Source of the DNA: Dryococelus australis
Lineage: Eukaryota; Arthropoda; Insecta; Phasmatodea; Phasmatidae
Direction: 5' to 3'
NCBI GenBank assembly: GCA_029891345.1
Contig: CM057006.1
Location: 45,600,556 to 45,664,555, forward strand
Length of the DNA stretch: 64,000 nt
How positions within the stretch are numbered: the stretch's first letter is position 1; each line of letters begins with the position of its first letter. The translations under genes and the position numbers were made by a program. The notes below the pieces were generated by a model, which saw only the letters and a list, made by a program, of their open reading frames with translations, searched no databases and was not told the DNA's origin. This document shows, in pieces, positions 12,277 to 24,100 of this stretch.

Positions 12277-13149
12277 GATTTTGGCTTTACTTTTTATTCC
12301 TACTCATTTGAAGATTGTTTAGGAATTCTATAAAAACAGAATTTAAAAAAACCACTGCAACACATTTATTTTCACTAAAGCATTTACTGAAAGAAGACAT
12401 TTTTTTTGTAGCCGAATAAATAGTAGTTATGTAGGCGTAAACGTTATTTGCTGTGGTTGTGCACCACCATCACTTTTATTCACATACCACATGGCCCCGT
12501 ATTACGAGCACGTATTTTTTTGGTAATTCCAAGGAAATTATAGTGCTTTACTCCGGCAAACACATTCAAAAGTATAAAATTTCAATACATTGATAAAAGC
12601 ACGAGGCAGCGACAAGGTGGAAACTAATATTACGTGCCAGAGTTGGGCTGACGTACGTACAACAGCTTATACATCTTTTTGGAAGAACTGCATACTTTCT
12701 TTGTAAGCAGTGAAAGTAGAGCATCTCTTGCTTTGAGGCCCTAATGCCATGACCATTGAGCAAGATTATTATATAGCCTGACATTGACAAGGGTCCTTGG
12801 AGGAAGAAAGGGAAGAGGCCAATTGTTGATAGCCACCCACTGAAATCACTGTGTGGTGGTGGCACCAAATGGGACTGGATATATTAAGTATGGTAGTTTT
12901 TATAAAGTTTGTAGGTATCTTAATGTATAATGATTACTTTCTTGCAGATTTTGATATTTTAGTATTTCAGTTTTTCAGTAGTACAAGATAACGATATGTT
13001 TTATTCTATTGCTCAGTGTTTAGTACGCATACATTTTTTTGGCAGTAAGATTACAAATGAGGCAAATAAACTTGAAAACTTTAACCTAGTGTAAATTAAT
13101 ATATTATTTAAATGCTCCGACTTCAATATTTCTTTGAAATTCCTTCGCA
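12277..13149. other. Intronic sequence without recognisable gene
   Basis: AT-rich. A short stop-free stretch on the minus strand at 12566-12868 has no recognisable similarity or codon pattern. Confidence 0.45.
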
Positions 13150-15480
13150 TGATATAAGCTTTGCTTCGACTTTGCTTTGCATTTAAAAAAATACCTTCAC
13201 ACATGCGTATCCAAAAGTTGCAACAATCACCGGGCAAGTCACCTCCAATAAAAACATGGCACCACAAAGTTGACAGAGCCTTAATACAACCTCCAACCAC
13301 ATGCTCAATATTTTTACAGTTGCCTCAACTCTACTAGAAGCCGCCACATCATCGCCCCTTCCCGAAGAAGCGACCCACTTCACTTTGCCATTCCTGCTAG
13401 AAGAACAGTGCACAATTCAAGTCTTGCGCCGCTGTGGGGAAGCGAACGCCCAACAGAAAATCACAGCCTCCACGAATGCATAAGGGCAGGATGTGTCGAC
13501 GCCTCAAGCCACTCCAGATACGGATCTACAGACCCATGTGTGATGACGTAAGCTACACCCCCAAGAGGCAGGGATAATTCCCCCGCACCCTTCTGAGCAC
13601 CGAGCACCTAGAACTTAGAAAAATTAGGCACCCCAGTCTAGACCTCAGGAATGACTTCTGTTGCACATTCCTGACTGTGAAAGCCATAGGTGCAAGTACT
13701 GGAGAGAATCCCTCACCCATGCTAGTGACCGCAGCAGTACTAGTGGTCGATGATGACACCATCCAGCTCTGGAGGACCAGCATCTACTCGAGGGCCTTCA
13801 ACCACTTCGGTTCCCGCCGACAGCCGCCAATGCTGTCAATGAGTACCAGAGGGCCAGCAAATGTCGTCCTTAGCAGTTCACCCATTTCTTCCTTCCTCTC
13901 TACCACCAGGTGTTGAGGGTCATGGCGATGACATCCCTTCTGGACAAACCTTACGACTATAGCCCAGCCACGTCTTCGGAACTTGAATGAAGCAAACCCG
14001 ACTGACTTAACACGTTTTAGGTCCCTTCCGGAAAACCCCACTTAATTAATTTAGGAATTTATTATTGGGCTTATTTATTCTTGTAATATTCTTTCAAGTC
14101 AATCACCAAACGTCATACCAGTTTTTTGTATCCAAGTTGCCTCCACCTGGTTAACATAATTGACTTCCCCTTAAATAATTTTCAAATAATTATGTTATTT
14201 CTTTTATTGAGGAGAGTGTGACCCAGGTGTATGTATAAATTATTTTCCTTCCAATATGTTCAATTAAAAGCGTATTCTCCAGTACATATTAATCTTCTCA
14301 TTAGCTATCTTTCGAACCTGCCTTATGACTGTAAGTAATAAAATAATGAGTTGGTTGCTTTTAATTCTTTGCTAATTAAATTCAAGTCCATTGATAAAAC
14401 CCGCTCTCGCGTAATAGCCAAACGGCAAATATACCAAACAACCTAGCGGTAGCTAGAGTTCTGTCAACGCAATGCAAACTATATTGCAGTGGACGATCTA
14501 CGGGGACGTCCTTCACTAGGAACACTGAACACCTCGCAATTACGACTGTTTACGTGAGAATCCTGTCTTGGCTGGTGAATGGCTAGACTGGAGCTATACT
14601 GTGGATCACACTGGACAAGCCGTACTCCTAGAAAGTACACTGTAGGACCACTACCATAACCAGCTTCGTCTTTTGTACTGCTATTTTTGCTGCCTACTTT
14701 TATCAGTTCATTAGTTCGGCCTTATGCCGCGATTATTCAGAAATGGATTAAAAAATAAACTAAAGAGAGCTCTTAAGGATCTAGAGGCACAGATTCAGGA
14801 ACCACAGAATACTAACATGTCTGAAGAGAATTATTTATTCACAACTCCTACTAGATTGCCAGGAAGAGTGGGTCCCGAGCTATTACCCGAATCCTACATA
14901 GCCATTTCTCCATGCCCGTCTCAGATACGTTCCAGCAGCAACAGCACCACTCCGACACAGCCAGCGAAGAGGAGGGTGCCTGTGCCAAACAGACAGCAGG
15001 TAAAAAGTTGGCGGGTTGTTTTACCTGAGTCTTTAGATTACGCCCCTACTTGCAAGCCAACAAGGTCCACGTTGTACACTAGAATATTGCCCAAGTGAGA
15101 GTAGAACCTCCTTGGAGCATGCCCCCTGCCATAATGGTATCCCATATGAATTTGCAGGCAACCTACACCACGGAAGTCCAGACTGCGTACCACAGAGCTC
15201 TGGAAGTGAAGTTCACCCTAGTGGTTATAATCCCCAAGCTTCTGACACGCCAGAGTGCTTGCAAGGTTCCTAATAAGTAAACCACACCAGCGTGGGTTAC
15301 CCACCACGCTGATGAGCTAACCCAGGACTTGTGTTTAAAACCTGTCGAAGTATAAGGGTCTTGTTTACACTTCTTTACTTTTGCACATCCTGTTTAGAAC
15401 GGGTACCAAGGTTTTAATCCTCACTCGTCACCCATTCAGGAATGGGCCGGCTTCAAACCCTTTCTAGGTGCATCTGACAT
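13150..15480 (+). mobile_element. Small-ORF repeat element, copy II (ORF intact)
   Basis: The 5' limit is set by ccgggcaagtcacctcc at 13229, which aligns with gggacaagtca about 75 bp inside copies III and IV. The leader at about 14400-14720 is strongly similar to that of copy VII: both contain tattgcagtgg, cgatc, ccttcactaggaac and end in cagccttatg or ggccttatg at the ORF start. The ORF occupies 14724-15098. The 3' flank holds two strong hairpins (15288-15311 and 15431-15446). Both limits are approximate and no 3' LTR was seen. Confidence 0.65.
14724..15098 (+). CDS. Small-ORF element protein, intact copy II, function unknown
   Basis: 124 residues, fully open. I do not recognise the family. 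The N-terminus follows the pattern M-P-x3-R-x-G-x-K-x5-A-L-K-x-L-E-x2-I, shared exactly with copy VII. A Pro/Ser/Thr-rich middle follows, with a conserved LFxxxTxxxGR block near residue 38, then QQVK, and finally YAPTCKPTRSTLYTR before the stop. Copies III, IV, V and VI share the start and the end motif. It has no signal peptide, membrane segment, zinc knuckle or protease motif. The start is chosen because Met-Pro at this point is shared by six copies. A small gag-like or accessory protein of an LTR-type element is one reading; this is inference only. Confidence 0.6.
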   Translation: MPRLFRNGLKNKLKRALKDLEAQIQEPQNTNMSEENYLFTTPTRLPGRVGPELLPESYIAISPCPSQIRSSSNSTTPTQPAKRRVPVPNRQQVKSWRVVLPESLDYAPTCKPTRSTLYTRILPK

Positions 15481-15547
15481 TGAATTAGTGTATCAGGTGG
15501 CTTAAAATGCTTCATAGTCTACAATTTGTACCGAATGTATCTTGATA

Positions 15548-15785
15548 TAGGCTGTTCATGATAAAGTGAGTAATTTTTAAGGCCCTCCCCACATGTATAA
15601 ACCACTAATAAATATATCTTATTGCGACCTCAGGCATTAAATTTTGATGGTGGTGAAATATACACACTGTGTTTAATGGTCACATTGCAAAATTTATACT
15701 AAAAAACAGCAGGAAGATGGAAATTGGATGAAAGGAAAAATTTATAATGGCCTTAAAAAGTGCTCACTTTACCATGAACAGCCTA
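15548..15785. mobile_element. 238-bp Tc1/mariner-type MITE (copy B)
   Basis: Termini taggctgttcatgataaagtg and its inverted counterpart cactttaccatgaacagccta, flanked by TA on each side. It has the same length and interior (in the opposite orientation) as the copy at 63575-63812. Confidence 0.85.
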
Positions 15786-15875
15786 TATTCACTTTCACCA
15801 TCAACACACTACATTATATAATAAATATGTATAACTTATCATAAATTAAATACTAGTACAGAAATTTGAACTCGC

Positions 15876-15937
15876 TATATATATATATGCACACACCCAC
15901 CCACCTACACACACACATGCATGCACACACACACAAT
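15876..15937. repeat. Compound microsatellite (TA)n(CA)n
   Basis: tatatata followed by cacacaccca and cacacatg repeats. Confidence 0.85.
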
Positions 15938-16203
15938 AAAATAAATACAGTTTGTTGCAAACCTAGATGGCACCATAAATGTTTGGTTGATACTTGGTTG
16001 ATATTAGTAAACCTCTGAACAGTGCTCCTCTCTTACATGTGCATTTTTGATAAAAGTAACCAGCAACACCACACAGTAACCCCTTTAGGTGCAAAAAATG
16101 TACAATTGATATTCTTTTAAACAAATTATTAAATAAAACAGTCTCAAGAAAAAGTCTTAAAAAAAATACTGGCGCAATCATTTTGGTAAACTAATTTACT
16201 AAC

Positions 16204-16476
16204 CTGAAGCAAATGCCTCAAAACAGAGCACTCCTCCATTGCTGAACTCATGTCGGTTCCAAGCTGTTCGTGAGATTCAGTGTTTTTCTTTTCTGCATTG
16301 ACTTTCAGTAACTCAATGCTTGCATTAATCACTGACAATACAGACTCACACTGTTTCAATTGTTCGTACTCACTACGCAGTCGTTTCTCTTTCTCAAACA
16401 AAGCCATGTACTCCCTCTGAGAATGATGAAGAGAGTCAGTCTGTCGCAAGCAGGCATCATGTTCAACCTTCACAGC
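16204..16476 (-). CDS. Tpr: TPR (Megator) exon
   Basis: 273-nt exon, phase 0 to 0, 91 codons. Acceptor tttgtacag before 16476, donor gttagt after 16204. The segment LRSEYEQLKQCESVLSVI and then INASIELLK is followed by SHEQLGTDMSSAMEECSVL. This resembles the vertebrate TPR stretch in which a KLSEVRLSQQRESL segment is followed by an LQTIQGILER segment and a glutamine/leucine-rich helix (from memory, not searched). It is one of the more diagnostic exons for TPR. It is read as one contiguous transcript with the exons at 29144-29446 and 9417-9582. Confidence 0.92.
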
Positions 16477-17230
16477 CTGTACAAATTAATCTCAGTGAAT
16501 AAATTACAGACACAAAAAAATCAAAACTTCCAAACAAGATTAAAGACAACAGTACAAAACTTTCAGGAGAGAAAAAGTACAACAAATATATGTATTAAAT
16601 GCCAAAAATTTGATTTTTGTAATCAGAGGGGACACCATTTTATGATTTTATCTTTATAAACACTACAAAACTTGTAACACGCAACACTTTAAAGAACTAT
16701 ATAATAACCTATATAATCAAGAGTAAGCTTTGTATTTAAAATAAAATAGGCATATCATCATATTTTAGATATTAAACTATATTATGGCAGACATGTGACG
16801 CATTACTGCACATTTACAATGCACACTTTACTTACGACTTCACCCCATCTTTGAGCACGCTGTTCAGAATGGGACAAGTCATAAACCCTAAACAGTACTG
16901 AAGAGGCGTGACACATGGTTATAGGGTACATTGCCACCATCAAGATACTACAGACACATGATCCCAACATTTACTGTTCACCAGACTCACACAGAAAATG
17001 TCACGCCAGCACCCCTCTGCCACAAGACTACTGTTGACCAAGTTGCTGCTCTCTCCAGCAAAGGTCACGCTAGTGCCATAGCGCACCACTGGAGGGCAGC
17101 ATCTGTTTTACCAGCACCTGTGGTCGAGACAAGGGATGATAGCGCTGCTTCAGCAACCTGGAATTTTCAACCCCTGCGGCCGAGGCTATCACTCCCCACA
17201 CCCATCCCCTCCAAACGCCCTGGAAAGATA

Positions 17231-17240
17231 TGTATAAAAG
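17231..17240 (+). promoter_or_regulatory. TATA box of small-ORF element copy III
   Basis: tgtataaaag, at the same place relative to the conserved gcggccgaggctatc block as the TATA boxes of copies V (49499) and IV (41044). It is about 435 bp from the element start. A pol II promoter role is inferred. Confidence 0.6.
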
Positions 17241-17852
17241 GGCTGGCACAGCCAATGCTCTTTAGTCTCAGTTCTTACACTGCCTGCAGGGCCAGAGGCA
17301 GTCACCACCAGGACTCGTCCGCCGAACAGTCTCTGCACCTTCATCGCCTTCTTCAGGGCCGGAGGTAGCCATAAGGGTGCATGACCACTGGTAACCCCGG
17401 AGATTCCACCGCCTCTCTTGGAGCCAGGCTCTGTACCCTTCTGGTAGATGTTCACCTCTCAGATTCCCTCAGAACAACCCTCAACAGTTACGACATTGTA
17501 AATTTGCATAACTAACTTGTACCTTTTAGTTAATAACCAGATAATTGCCTTTCACTCACTAGCTTTTGCCCAAGATACCTTCACCTGATAATTTGAGTTA
17601 GGTGTATTAACTTCCATTGTAAGTCATATTATCTTAGGCGGTAGTACGGAGCCACTGTGTTCTTATTACTCCAATAATAAAACACATGTATTTTAGTCTA
17701 TTTCTGTAATCTGATTTCCTTGGAAGTATAGGTTAACCTGTGTAACCTAACCAGTAGGGGTCAAGCCAGTTATGCCACGTCGGTAGTCCTTCGTCAGAGC
17801 CCAAAAGCCTTAGGTACCCATCCACCAGGTGAATTGACCAGACTAAGTACAG

Positions 17853-18952
17853 TATTTACCCGAAAGGAAGACGACCCTGAATCTAAGATGACCCATTCCT
17901 AAAAAAATCTTTGTGAGGGAAAAATAATGAAACCTGAATTCAAGACTATCGCTGTGAAATGCTGGAAACATTATTTAGGTTGAAAGTATTTTTGCATGAA
18001 TTTATGACACACCATTCAAGAAGAAATGCTATTATAGGCTGTTCACGGTAAAATGAGCACTTTTGAAAGCCCTGCTTAAGATCTACTTGCATGCACGTTC
18101 TCTCTCCTTCAGCCTTATGTAAAATTATCATTGCCATGGGCCTCAGCACTTTATTCATGCATCGTTCAAGTGAAACTAAACCTTCTCATTTTTACACTTC
18201 TATGCATTAAGAAAGCAGAAAGGGAAATAAATAATTTAAGTTATCACAAATGTTTACTTAAAACTTTTTATTCAGCATGGAACTACTTTCCATCCTTCGT
18301 TATGAACTTTACTGAGCGCATGTTACTCAGTGTGCCCGTTTAAATATATGCAGGCAGGGGCAGTGATTTTTTTTTCTAAGGTTGATTTCAAAAGTGTTCA
18401 CTTTATCGTGAACAGCCGTTATATGAATAATATGATATATTTTATTTACTTTTAAAGAAAGCTAATCACAATGAAATAGGTTCGTCTAACCTGTCTGTAT
18501 GATAGCAGCACCTTTCTTACACTGTAAAACTTCTGTGGGTGTTATATATTCCTGACGAGCCATTTTGCTTCCCACCAAAGTGCTTCCTCTTTAGGTGGGT
18601 GACATCAGATAAGGAGACCCTTGTCAAAGTTGACAGGTACAGTCTCAGCATTACAAATATACATACAACCATAGGACACACAGCATTCAAGCATGAAAAG
18701 TCATCGTCAAAATCCTCTGTCTCATTGCATGCCAATTTTGGAGGATTAATTGCTACCTGAGAAAAATTATTAATAGAAGCCCATAGTAATTTTGTGCATG
18801 TAACACAAACATAATTACTGAACTAGCAGTGTCACACATTTATGGTATTAGTGCCTAGGTTTTGAATTGAAGATGACCCCGAATTGTAGACGACCGCTTA
18901 TATTTTCTATTCCTTTTCTGTCAAAAAACCTTGTCTTCCTTTCGGGTAAATA
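17853..18952. mobile_element. TATTTACCCGAAAGGAAG MITE, with nested MITE
   Basis: Perfect 18-bp terminal inverted repeats tatttacccgaaaggaag. Subterminal gacgaccctgaat (left) and cccgaattgtagacgacc (right). Related to the 589-bp element at 52283-52871. The extra length is mostly the MITE at 18035-18419. Inserted into the leader of small-ORF element copy III. Confidence 0.85.
18035..18419. mobile_element. Nested Tc1/mariner-type MITE with empty-site proof
   Basis: Termini taggctgttcacggtaaaatg and cactttatcgtgaacagcc. The host MITE reads gaagaaatgctat-TA before it and TA-tatgaataa after it, while the related copy at 52283 reads gaagaaatgctgttatatgaataa without an insertion. This shows integration at TA. 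Confidence 0.85.
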
Positions 18953-19429
18953 GGGTAGATCCATACTCTACCACCACTTTTTTTGGGGCTGCAACGGAGC
19001 TGCATTTGCATAGACTGATCGACCCCCTATGGAGACCTAGACCGGAACACCTTGCTAAATACCCACACATTAAGAGGCTACTCGAGTTCTGCCAAATTGG
19101 TAGTCCTTCGAAGGAACCCAAATTCACTAAGAACTCATCCACCAGGTGAACTGGATGGGTTGAGTAATTCCGTACTCCGTCCCCACTTCTTTTGGGGCCG
19201 AAACAGAGCTGGAATTACCTAATCTGATCAACCCCCTGTGGAACCCTCACCTGGGTATTCGGACAGGAAGCAGCTTGAACAATATCCACATTCTGTCCAC
19301 CATCTCCTTCGGGGCCGGATGAAAGGAACAACTTTGGGTGCCACTCACTGCAAGTCTGAATATTCTGCAGAACACAGTAGGGTAAGAGACACTGGCTCAT
19401 TCTCTATGAAGTCCTTTTAAACCTTTCTT

Positions 19430-19916
19430 ATGCCATACTTCCGGAAAAGAGGGGCATGGAGGAGATTAAAGAAGGCAATACCTGCCTCTGGGAGTAATAC
19501 CACTTTCTTATCATCTAGCAGTAACACCTGTGCATACCCACTCCATTCTTTCCACAACAGAAAGAATAGAAGGCCCTCCTCATCCCATTCTAGAGCCCTT
19601 CAGATGAGGAGAGGAGCCACTATTAGGCTAAGACAACCCCCGATTGTGTAAACCTAATTTCCCAGTTATAATTACCAACAGTCCACAACAAATATCTAAC
19701 TCTCCACAGCTGCCAAGTCTGCCGGAATCCTTTACAGCCCCACCACCTGCCGAGTTGCTGAGCCAGCTACAGAGGAGGAACCCGCATCCTCCCAGTCATC
19801 TCAAGGTAAAGTGCAGGGTTGTAAGAAGAATTGCAACTGCAGTTGTAGCTTTTGTCCCCACCAGAGAGCCTACCAGGCCAGTCCTATACTCAGGCAAGGC
19901 ACCTCTCAAGCATTAA
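19430..19916 (+). pseudogene. Small-ORF element protein, copy III, frameshifted
   Basis: Starts MPYFRKRGAWRRLKKAI, matching MPYSQKEGLWRRLKGAL of copy V. The first frame stops at 19651. The C-terminal half continues in another frame from about 19644 and ends in FVPTREPTRPVLYSGKAP followed by a stop, so one frameshift near 19645 breaks it. Function unknown. Confidence 0.6.
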
Positions 19917-20139
19917 TGTTCTTACCCATGTTCCTTGCAATACTGGCATCGCTGTATAAAACCTTTACCTGTACTTCTGTTACTTTGAAAGCTACTCATG
20001 TTAAAACTTATTTTTCCAAATCAGGATTTATAATTAACCTTCCCAAACGGTTTGAACACAACAGCAAAAAGCCCAATATTTAAAACCAATGCCCCAGCCA
20101 GTCATGCATCATGGTACAAGCACTAGACTTTCTAGACAG

Positions 20140-21132
20140 TATGTATTCCCTTTGGTCAGTACCTCACAAACATATACAATGCACACCACGAAAATACAGT
20201 GGAACAATCAAGAAATTATGTAAATGGAAAAAGTACAGACTGCTACGCACATTATCCCATGTTGGTGCATGTGCATTTGACAACAAACCTGGCAATGTCA
20301 CTGCAAGCACCGTCATGTCATAAACACCGGCGTGTAATCACAGCTGCATTGACATCAGAAATGCCAGATGATAACACGCACATGTACAGAGTGTAAAAGA
20401 ATGCCAGGAAAATGCCAAAGATGTTGCTTTACATAATTGACGGATATCAAGAGAGGACTTATAGTAGGGCTGAAAACTGCAGGGTGATCATATTGGAGCA
20501 TAGCCCACCATGTGGATCATTCGGACCATACTGCTGTTGCGAGCAGTGGATACATGAAAGCACCTACACACAGAAGTCTGGCTCAGGACAGACGAGATCG
20601 ACTACCAGCCTAGAGCTGCAAGGCACAGAGGGATTCTATGGCAACCTAGTCAATAATACTGGCCAGTTGTCAGAGATCCTGTGTGCCCATTCCAGGTGCA
20701 ATATTCCAGCAGAGTAGTGCCTGACCGCACATGGCAGGGGTTGCCCAGGACTGCCTCCGTCATGTCTAAATACTACCATGGCCTGCCCGCTCCCCTGACA
20801 TGTACCCAAACTGAGCATGTGTGGGACCAGATGAAATGCCAGTTGCCACAGTACCACACTATTCTGGATTTGGAACAAATGGTCCAACAATTGTGGACCC
20901 ACCTGGCTCAGGACAACATCTGGTGTCTGCTGGACTCCGTGCAAGACCACGTTGCAGCATGCATCACAGTGCAAGGAAGTGCAACATACTAGACCGGACG
21001 ATGTACCACAGATCCACTTGTAATTCCTCGCTCTCTGTTTTTGTTGTGTGTATTATACATCTGTATTGCTACCTCTATATCAATACCATCCAATGCATCT
21101 GTTTGTATGCACTATTTTTTATTGTCCGGCAG
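20140..21132 (+). mobile_element. Tc1-like transposon with internal deletion
   Basis: The right terminus gcactattttttattgtccgg (21109-21129) is the complement of the left terminus of the related copy at 34091. The two copies share long stretches (tgctacgcacattatcccatgttggtg and the ORF-start region). Relative to the 34-kb copy, several hundred base pairs of the central DDE region are missing at about 20690. The left end is approximate. Confidence 0.75.
20412..20992 (+). pseudogene. Broken Tc1-like transposase
   Basis: The N-terminal helix-turn-helix part begins near 20412 in one frame. The C-terminal part lies in another frame and includes TEHVWDQMKCQ and DSVQDHVAACI, which are typical of the C-terminus of Tc1-like transposases (EHVWD-containing third catalytic region). 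The central catalytic part is deleted. Confidence 0.75.
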
Positions 21133-24100
21133 CGTATTTGGAATATAATTTGCTAGAAGAAATAATTAAAGTTTCACTGGTAATATTGAGCGTTTAAGCT
21201 AATTTATTCCAATTTCATGCCTTAACTTAAAACTTTGGTGTTGTGTGATGTGTTAACATGCATTTCGATGTAGTATTGGTTTTATCACTATTCGCCATAT
21301 AATCTTGTCTCCAGTAATCAGGTACTATTATTAGAGGTACGTTAAAACAGCATAGATAACACATTTTATAGTATTTATTTTGTGGTGTTTACCATTTTTG
21401 TAGCATTTATTATGTGATCTGTAGTGTTTTGTAGCATATATAAAAAATTGGGAAAATACCATTTAAAAACTTTCTTTTTCATGTTATCCTTACGTGTCGA
21501 CATTTTATTAGCGCATTTTAACTAAAATTATTTTTATTGCTAAATCAACTATTTAAATAGATTTCGGCATGTAGAAACCCCACATAAAAAAAAAACTACA
21601 AAAAGTGGGGTATGGCTTATTTACGAGATATTGGCATTAAAAAAATACATTACCCCCAAAACATGTTTAGAAATTTGTCAAATACAGTACATTTCAATGT
21701 TTTAACTTAGCTTCTAAGGAAGTAAAATAAAATAAGAACAAATGAATAACTTTTCACTCATGCAATAATGTAACAAGTTGTCTTGAATGTGCACCACCTA
21801 TTTAACAGAGTTTTCACTGCCTGTGTATGGATGGAAGCTGAATAGCAGTGGGCGGAAGATTGTCAAAGAAAGGGGGAAGAGGGGTGTATGGGCGTAGCTA
21901 CAAGGGTGGATATTGCATGGCAGAAGAAGGGTATGGGCATGACCTGGAGACAGGGAAGGAACAGAGTGTTGGCTGCCGAGGGATGGGAGGAGGCGGACTA
22001 AGTGTGGAGTGTGGAATGTGGATGGCAGTAGAGGTGTGTGAGCAAATACTATAGAGACTAATACCGGACAGCTGGCGATTTTCCGTGTGATAAGTGATTG
22101 TACTGCGCTCTGCCGGCTTGACGTGGCAAAACATTTGGTTACATTTACTGTTGTGCGTTTTAGACTGAGAATTGCTTATGTTTTATTTAGTTTTAATGAT
22201 TTTAGTGAATCAGGTTCATTAATTACCAAGGCAGGTGACATTTACGCTGTCTATAATTGTTTCAGTTACACTATTAGTTCTGCAAAATCTATTCCATTTT
22301 CGGATGTGTTTTTCCACTAACGAATATGTTTGTAATATTGTTATTTGTTATTTCCAGCACATACAACACATCAAACACAAGTTTTCGATGCTTGACATTC
22401 ATGTTTTGGTATAAACAGTTCACTGAGTTTACTAAAATAAAAAACTTACTTAAAAATTAGAAATAGAAAAGGGGGTGCGGGCAGATGCCAACTTTGCTCC
22501 CATCCCCCAAAAAAATATGCCTAGATCCAACACTGAACAGTAAAACAAAAATATAAGACATTAATATGTCCTTGATTTTAAAAAACATTAGTGATAAATA
22601 TTTAGGATTCATTTTCCCTTGCTGTTTGGGACTACAAAGTTGTGTGGATCACAAACACATAATCAGCACAACAGCTTTCAAGAAGCTAATTTCAAAAAAA
22701 ATGTTTTACTGGGTGGGAACTAAAACTATTTGTTCATTTAAAATTTTTATACTCATATTCTAGAGAAGTGCATTAAATCAGAATTTAGCTAGACAGACTA
22801 CTCATATTTGCTAAAGCAACAAATTTGGTTTTATCACTTTTTTATTTTTGCAATGAGGAAGGTTCCTAATATTGTTTTTTTTTTTTTAACATAATTCTTA
22901 TACACAAATTACCAACACAATAGTATTAATTCGTGATAAATATTACGAAACAGTATGTCAAAAATGTGTGTTGCAGGTTCGGTATTAGTCCAGTGATGAA
23001 AAATAAGCATCTATTTTAAATGTATTTCTGTAACAAACACGTACAAAATTCTAAAACAAATCATGTTTAATCATAATGTGTTTCAGACCTTCAGATGCGT
23101 CCCGAACATTACAAGATAAATTTTACAATTATTAGTATAAAGATTGTACAGTTCATTTGTTATTCAAGATTTTCTGCATCAAATACAACCTTTCTTTTAA
23201 ATCTAAACTACTGAACAAGCACTAAGACACCTGTACTATAATATAAGATAAAAATAAAAATGTTCCAAACAAAATACTTTGTGAATTACTGCATTTTGCG
23301 CACAAATGCACTCGTTATGTCCACTGTGGGTATACACAGATTCAAAGTTCGCGGGCGTTTGCCACCTCAAGCCGCTAGGTTCACTGCTGTTGCTGTTCAC
23401 AGGCTTGCCCATGATGTTCGTATACAGCTGTCCAGTATTAGTCTCTACTGTATTTGGTATGAGTTTGGCCGGCCGGAGGGCGGCCTGGCAGCGACTGCTG
23501 TCTCCTGCCGCTGGAGTTCATTAACAAATGCACAAGCAAAATACATACACATATCTGTATTTTGCTAATAAAACAGGCAGTTTACTTACCTAATTTCTTA
23601 TATTTTATTTGAAAAACAATATTGGTAGTGATAAAACTGCAAGGAAACGTAAACAGAGGTAGTTAATCAAAAAGATAGTTATTTCAGATATTTTTTCCCG
23701 TTCATGAACTTTCATAAAATTTCGCAATTATTTAGCTAAAAACCGAAAATTTCACATCTATTTTGCATTTATCACAATTGCGAATTTGACATACCTTTAA
23801 CTATTATATGTAGATAATTGTGTAATGCCTTAAAAATGCTATGTTTATCTGCTACTGTTGATAAGATTAATTTCTGATGTTTGGATACAACGTAATATTT
23901 AATTGCTTACGTCTTTTTTAATGTGGCAGGTACTGTTTTGATTACTGTTTAATGATTTTATTTTAATGGCAAGAATGTGTACACTCAAAAATTTTATGTA
24001 TAATTGTAGGTATTATTTTTGGAAGTCTTTCTGAATTGCTACAAAGAGGTTTATGGTTGGAGGTCCCCAGCTAAGAGCAATCTATTATTTTGGTTGTCAT

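Larger units (their letters stand above)
16796..20107 (+). mobile_element. Small-ORF repeat element, copy III, interrupted by MITEs
   Basis: Closely related to copy V along its whole length. Shared blocks: cagtactgaa(g/a)aggc, ccactggagggca, ttggaattttcaaccc followed by gcggccgaggctatc, a TATA box at 17233, agtac(g/a)gagc(c/t)ac, gagttctgcc or gagctctgc, and the ORF. It starts tgacgcattac. A 1.1-kb MITE (17853-18952) sits in the leader, and about 208 bp of the leader is tandemly duplicated around it. The 3' end is set where similarity to copy V fades (gccccagccagtcatgc). No downstream LTR was seen. Confidence 0.75.

Noticed and set aside
23260..23568. 102-codon frame in a CpG-richer block
   Set aside because: Two overlapping plus-strand frames are equally open (23260-23568 and 23306-23524), with no splice context or motif.
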